Under the pieces are notes generated by a model that saw only the letters and a program-made list of their open reading frames with translations, did no database searches and was not told where the DNA came from. A DNA stretch of 13,317 nucleotides, from the NCBI GenBank assembly GCA_964443805.1, contig CAYUEQ010000024.1, positions 1-13,317 of the forward strand. Reading direction: 5' to 3'. The translations under genes and the position numbers were made by a program. Below, piece after piece: positions 12,744 to 13,317 of the stretch (the first letter of the stretch is position 1; each line of letters opens with the position of its first letter). This DNA comes from CAYUEQ01 sp964443805 (GTDB taxonomy: Bacteria; Bacillota_I; Bacilli_A; RF39; UBA660).

Positions 12744-13317
12744 ATGCAAGGAAAAAGAAAATATCTTTTAATTTTGTTATTTCTTTTAATTGGTTTAGGT
12801 GTATATACATTTGCTAATCCAGCTGAAGAAGAAAGAGCAGAAGGAAGAGAGCAAACTCCAACAAATGAAAATACAACATTGGATGATGATGAAAGAAATC
12901 CAGAAAACATATTTGAAAGATCAGTAACAAATGTTTTACCAACATTTGAACGAACAATAGAAGCTACTGATTTAACAGCACCAATTGTAGCAGTAAATCA
13001 AGAATACATAGATGGAGGTGTTTTAGTAACTCTAACATCTAACGTACCTTTAATAACTCCAGTAGGCTGGAATTCAATAGATGATAGAACATTTACAAGA
13101 ATGTATACAGCTTCAAATGATTATGAAGTTAATGTAATAGGTTTAAATAACACTAGAAGTATTATTTCATTTTCTATTGACTTAGAAACACCGATAAGTG
13201 CTATTACGGTTACAAGCCAAGGAGATGCAACAACTGTTGTTAACGGTAAAACACTACAAATGGGTGTAGATATAACACCAACAACAGCGACAAATCAGAA
13301 AGTAACATGGTCAGTAA
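12744..13317 (+). CDS. secreted Ig-like-repeat protein, N-terminal part (runs off the window)
   Basis: The frame is open from ATG 12744 to the window end (191 codons) with the best ribosome site in the region, AGGGAGG. A signal peptide or membrane anchor occupies residues ~6-24 (cleavage near TFA/NP). An acidic linker (25-60) follows. Residues ~77-150 resemble an Ig-like repeat of the surface-protein type (DLTAPIVAVNQEYIDGG, VPLITPVGWNS, DYEVNVIGLNN, IISFSIDLETP). From ~150 a bacterial Ig-like group 2 (BIG_2) domain starts: ISAITVTSQGD, LQMGVDITPTTATNQKVTWS, with the usual Trp. Such proteins are cell-surface or matrix adhesins; the remaining repeats and any anchor lie beyond the window. Confidence 0.82.
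   Translation, partial: MQGKRKYLLILLFLLIGLGVYTFANPAEEERAEGREQTPTNENTTLDDDERNPENIFERSVTNVLPTFERTIEATDLTAPIVAVNQEYIDGGVLVTLTSNVPLITPVGWNSIDDRTFTRMYTASNDYEVNVIGLNNTRSIISFSIDLETPISAITVTSQGDATTVVNGKTLQMGVDITPTTATNQKVTWSV

Noticed and set aside
12653..12910. Minus-strand 85-residue frame
   Set aside because: It is antisense to the ribosome site and signal peptide of the Ig-like protein gene, which has a strong AGGGAGG site and a frame open to the window end.
1..13317. CRISPR arrays, insertion sequences or prophage genes
   Set aside because: No regularly spaced repeats, transposase motifs or terminal inverted repeats were seen; the only tandem repeat is the protein-coding stalk repeat at 1835-1950.

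Overview
The window is a very AT-rich piece of a spore-forming low-GC Firmicute, probably an uncultured Bacilli lineage near the Mollicutes or Erysipelotrichia. That placement rests on base composition and gene content, not on a search. The standard code is used: TGA ends spoVAD and scpA and TGG encodes Trp. A run of 100 N at 11178-11277 shows this is a draft scaffold.

Layout. (1) 1-430: the 3' end of pnp (polynucleotide phosphorylase KH/S1 tail) and its terminator. (2) 488-2430: a cell-wall-anchored surface protein with an LPETN sorting motif, overlapped by a small sortase gene. (3) 2478-3642: a DacF-like D,D-carboxypeptidase whose terminator lies partly inside the reading frame. (4) 3646-4308: an almost gene-free stretch with an extended -10 promoter, a leader RNA with alternative pairings ending in a terminator, two doubtful small ORFs, and a promoter for the sporulation operon. 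(5) 4309-7138: spoIIAA-sigF-spoVAC-spoVAD-spoVAE and a terminator. (6) 7172-10489: an apparent operon of a membrane-anchored protein of unknown function, scpA, scpB, a Nudix hydrolase and a coiled-coil/zinc-ribbon-like protein. (7) 10571-10690: tRNA-Leu(CAA) with promoter and terminator. (8) 10761-11874: two unrecognised genes pointing away from each other across the N gap. (9) 11933-12647: a broken signal peptidase I gene running in frame into a bacterial PH domain. (10) 12744-end: the start of a secreted Ig-like-repeat protein.

The most interesting part is the sporulation block. It keeps the Bacillus order dacF-spoIIAA-[spoIIAB]-sigF-spoVA, but spoIIAB, the anti-sigma-F kinase, is absent: the spoIIAA stop and sigF start share one base. 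SpoIIAA has also lost the serine that SpoIIAB phosphorylates (the Asp-Ser-Ser-Gly site now reads Asp-Gly-Leu-Gly). The two losses agree with each other and suggest that the partner switch controlling sigma-F has been dismantled or rewired here. Just downstream, a long hairpin covers the spoVAC ribosome binding site and resembles a terminator, so spoVA expression may be uncoupled from sigF.

In function, sigF would drive forespore genes, SpoVAC/AD/AE import dipicolinic acid into the spore, DacF trims peptidoglycan, ScpA/ScpB compact the chromosome with Smc, and the sortase pair displays one surface protein.
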